Positions 60,701 through 64,000 of a DNA stretch of 64,000 bases are shown here, piece after piece. The translations under genes and the position numbers were made by a program. This DNA is from Coturnix japonica (taxonomy: Eukaryota; Chordata; Aves; Galliformes; Phasianidae). The notes below the pieces were generated by a model. That model made no database searches and was not told the DNA's origin. It worked only from the letters and a program-made list of their open reading frames with translations. The stretch is from the NCBI RefSeq assembly GCF_001577835.2, contig NC_029516.1, positions 72,361,221 to 72,425,220 on the forward strand, read 5' to 3'. Within the stretch, counting starts at the first letter, position 1; the number at the start of each line of letters is the position of its first letter.

Positions 60701-60987
60701 CTGATTACAGAAGCACTGGAGATCCAGTGTTTCCTGTTCTCCTGGCTCTGGGGATATTCCTGCCACCTGGATGGACACAGATAGATGGAGACTCTGAGCA
60801 AATTGGTTGCAGTACCTTGGAGAGATACCAAGTCACCTTCCCAGCTGGTGGCATAGCTGTGTGATGGTTCTTCCTCTGGCTGCCCCTACCAGAGCTGGGA
60901 ATCACATAGCCCCCAGATTTCATTAACACATGTGTTACTGAAAGGCTTTCTTATGGGGATGGCATCTGTATCACTATTCTCTGGGGG

Positions 60988-61013
60988 AAAAAAAAAAAAA
61001 AAAAAAAAAAAAA
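60988..61013. repeat. Poly(A) run of 26
   Basis: Uninterrupted A run. No pseudogene or LINE body is recognisable upstream. It may be a decayed retroposon tail or simple slippage. Confidence 0.9.
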
Positions 61014-62415
61014 GGAAGACGCTGTGGACTTATTTAGGATGGTGGCTTTATTATGATATTTTGGAAGAGATTGTTTGTCACATGAGCAGGCCAACATTAA
61101 AGTATGTGGAAAATTACACTCAGCTTCCCATATGAGTAAAGCCCTTCTTTCTCTCTGCAATGAGGAAGAAAAATGGAGTAGAAAACAAGCTGAGTAAAAA
61201 ATGTTCATGAATCGGTGTTTGTAGCAGCATGGGTTGAAGAAGCTGGGCAGTCAGTGCTGTCTGAGGCTATAGAGGCTGGTGCACTGTTACGCTCAGCCCT
61301 TCAGGGGGGTTATGATAGCTGTGGGCACATTCAGGGAGCTCTGTAGGTGCTCAGAGCCCTGCAGGATCTGCCTCTATATTACCTATGTATGAATACTGTC
61401 GTCTTATGAAGCACAAGAGGCCCAGAGGAAAGCAGCTGAATCCCACTGGAATTCCTAGGCTCGTGATACTTTTCAGTATGAAAATTCTGGGTAAGCTTTA
61501 ACACAGATTTTCCTTTGAAATGTTCATACCTCTATGTAGTGCATAAACCGCAGGAGGGAACCATCTTCCTATATAGTTGTGTTTAAACTCTACATTGCCC
61601 CTTACTGAGTCTATGCTGGTGAAACTCATTCAAGCTGGGCAGCTCCAGCTATACATAACTGGTAATACATGATTGAGTCAGTCTTTTATCTTTTTTAATA
61701 ACAGAGGTTGCGGGGAATCCAGGGAAAGAAAAATACAGATGCTTCTGTTACCTTAACATTAATGTCTCAGATGAATAGGTTTCTAAATTGTGACATTTGG
61801 GAAATGTTATCTTGTCTTTATTGCTCTTGGAGAAGATTGTATTTTTGTCATGAATATTTCTTTGTGTGTGTGTTGCTTTTTTTAAAGTCCATTTTGCTGG
61901 GTGTTGGGTATGCAAAATGCTGAGATAATATTACTGTGAGAACCTTCAGCATTACATTACTAGATTAGGTGTGTTTAGCTGTGAGGCTGTGATGATAGTT
62001 CAGCTTGTCGCATTCCAGTTTTATTAACCAATCTGCACATGGTTATCACCTGGATGACTCATAATTAATGCAGAAGTCATCCTAAAAAAAAACCCAACAG
62101 GAGCTCTAAATATTGTATAAAAAACCCTCTAAATTCAGACATAAATATAGTCCTGGAAACATTTCCAAATATTCTCTGACAGCTGCAGTTTGCATTCTTA
62201 GGACCCTGAATTTGCACTTTTCTGGGAAGGGAGCATCCCTACATTGGCATTTCCAATTAATTCAGCAGGACACGTTCGCTAAGACAGGAAATGTTTCCCA
62301 AGAAGGACAGACTCTTCAGCTGCATAAGGATACTTGGACAAATGAACTCAAGTTATTTCTTTTTCTCCTCTTTATTTTTATTTTTATTTTTGTCACATTT
62401 GCATCTGACTTATTT

Positions 62416-62427
62416 CCCCCCCCCCCC
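62416..62427. repeat. Poly(C) run of 12
   Basis: An unusual length for a C homopolymer, directly preceded by T-rich (TTTTTA)n-type sequence at about 62357-62397. Likely length-variable. Confidence 0.9.
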
Positions 62428-63546
62428 GCTTTTGCTAGCAGTCTTATGGTTTCGGTGCCAGTGTGCCCCCTGTTTTAGATTCAGATACATTTATCTGAGC
62501 AGCTGAGGATGGAGGGGCAGGTTCCCACCGGCACAGCAGATGTATTTATATTTATGGCAGCATCTGCATGGGCTGGCTCCTGGCTCATGCTGCCTGCCTT
62601 GTGGGAGGGGGACCGGCACTTCCAAGCGTTCATCAGCAGAGAACATTATTCCAGCAGAAGCCACATCCATCCCCACGGCACCATCCTGTCTCTTTTGCAG
62701 AGGATGCTGTGGCAGCAGCCACTGCTGCAGCTTGGCAAGTCAAGGCTGCACAGATAATTTGCAGTGAGCCGCAGGGAAAATGCTTTCTTTCTGCGGGGGG
62801 TTAATTAGGCTGTGAATCGCAGCAGTGGAGAGGGCATACTTACTGTGCCATGTGGTGCGTGTCACTCAAGCTCAGTGTGAACAGGAAGGCACTGCAGGAT
62901 GTGGGGCAGGGACTCAGCCACTCCAACTTAACTATCCCAGACTTGCAAAGGCTTGGTAAATACATTGCTTTTACTGTAGTGCTCTGCTTGAACCTGGTCT
63001 CAGGATGCACTGTCAGAACACAACAAGACTTCCGGAGACAGAAATACTCTGGCAGAGAGTCCTTTTGGGGGAGATGCCATTTGGGCAACCCAAGATCCTG
63101 TAAGTACATGTGTGGTGCGCATGCTGTCCTAGTGTCAGGATGCACTTTACCATTGCATAGGGGAAGGTGATATTGAAAGGTTGCTTTGATGCTGTAAGTG
63201 TGCATCACATTGTTCCCCAAGCCCATGTTGGACCACTGAGGATTTTGTCATCTGTGCATTCTACTGGCTCACGGACAGAGCAGCAGGGATGCTGCAGAGA
63301 AGGACATTGGCTGAATGGAATGTCAGGAAATATGTTCATGTTCTTTGCTTGGTTATCCTTCATGAGGATGGAGAATTGAATGATGAAGTAGGTAGCAAGT
63401 CCCCAAACAAAATGCCACCCTCCAAAACAGAGGTGTTTGGAAGGAGGGGAACATGCAGAAAGTTGCATCAGGCAGGAAAGGGATTGGGCTGGTTTTATTG
63501 ATGTGTCTGTAGCCAGAGCAAGCAGCTGATAAGTGAGATCTCATAC

Positions 63547-63566
63547 GCACATACATATGTATGTGC
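63547..63566. repeat. Perfect 20-bp palindrome
   Basis: GCACATACATATGTATGTGC equals its own reverse complement with no loop. It has the alternating purine-pyrimidine character of (CA)/(TG)n sequence, so it probably grew from a simple repeat. Confidence 0.9.
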
Positions 63567-64000
63567 ATTCACACGAATGTAGAGCTTTGTATTTCTAGAT
63601 AGTAGCGTAGTAGCATGACCGTTATATGTGAAAGATCATATCAGTACTAATGGGGCATCACCCAGGAAGAGCTGTGCTTTCAGGGATTGCACGGGAGAAA
63701 ATCATTGATATGTATTCTTGGAAGACTAAAAAGGTTGCAGAAACAGATCTGACCATGCTGTTTAGGCTTCTTCTTTGCATTTTTATTTATTAAAATGCTC
63801 TAGATGCAGAGGAGCTCTGCTTATTATTTATAAGTGTTGCTCCTGCCTTGAAATGGAGTCTGCAGGCACTTTGATAAATGTGGTGAAAGCTTGTCTGGTG
63901 TCACTGCCACTTCTCTAAAGTGCCTCCTGCATCCTCTGCTGAACTGCTGGTTCATCAGTTTGGACAGCAGCGTTCCTCAGTGAATTGCAGCAGAAGTCTG

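Larger units (their letters stand above)
53546..64000 (+). other. Intron 1 continued to the window end
   Basis: No exon or known gene is supported in about 10.5 kb. It includes a TATA-like string at 54723, a 26-A run at 60988, a 12-C run at 62416 and a 20-bp palindrome at 63547. A faint CR1-like phrase near 55.46 kb (GCAGGCTGCCCAGGACC) is too short to call. Confidence 0.45.

Noticed and set aside
60988-61013. Poly(A) run as the tail of a processed pseudogene
   Set aside because: No recognisable gene-like sequence or poly(A) signal upstream, and no flanking duplication seen.
1-64000. CRISPR arrays, tRNA, rRNA or snRNA genes, intact retroelements, toxin or defence systems
   Set aside because: No regularly spaced repeats, no tRNA T-loop with matching acceptor arms, no snRNA motifs and no long element coding regions were found by reading both strands. 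A covariance-model scan would be needed for certainty about small RNAs.

Overview
This window looks like bird nuclear DNA, most likely galliform. All the recognisable interspersed repeats are pieces of CR1 LINEs. They show the usual avian 3' end and both CR1-Y-like and older subfamilies. There is no bacterial-style gene density, no Alu or L1, and only two GC-rich, CpG-rich patches in 64 kb of AT-rich sequence. Most of the window is intergenic or intronic.

Layout. (1) Positions 1-5.1 kb show no gene I can support. (2) A minus-strand gene lies at about 5.1-8.1 kb. It has a noncoding first exon in a CpG-rich promoter near 8.0-8.1 kb, a coding exon at 6683 to about 7112/7119, a 63-nt exon at 6349-6411 and a terminal exon at 5548-5601. 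The exons join in frame and encode a serine/proline-rich protein ending in an RIIa-type dimerisation/docking fold. I call it the avian TEX55 (C3orf30) homologue. (3) About 31 kb without a supported gene follows, with CR1 relics, candidate conserved non-coding elements, and a possible old solo LTR near 24.1-24.9 kb. (4) A strong CpG island at 38.9-39.6 kb carries a plus-strand signal-peptide exon (ATG 39334, donor after 39412, phase 1). I call this the first exon of IGSF11, an immunoglobulin-superfamily adhesion protein. (5) From 39413 to the end is, by inference, the start of the very long IGSF11 intron 1, with simple repeats and four CR1 fragments.

The two gene calls support each other. In human 3q13.3, as I recall, TEX55 and IGSF11 are divergent neighbours with almost abutting 5' ends. 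Here they are still divergent, but their promoters are about 31 kb apart. The 8-kb promoter also has a possible plus-strand first exon and an RFX X-box-like palindrome, which suits a sperm/ciliary gene. I found no CRISPR array, tRNA, rRNA, intact mobile element or clearly new system. The most useful leads are the TEX55/IGSF11 promoter arrangement, a 0.45-kb block open on both strands near 21.2-21.6 kb, and several unusual sequence tracts.
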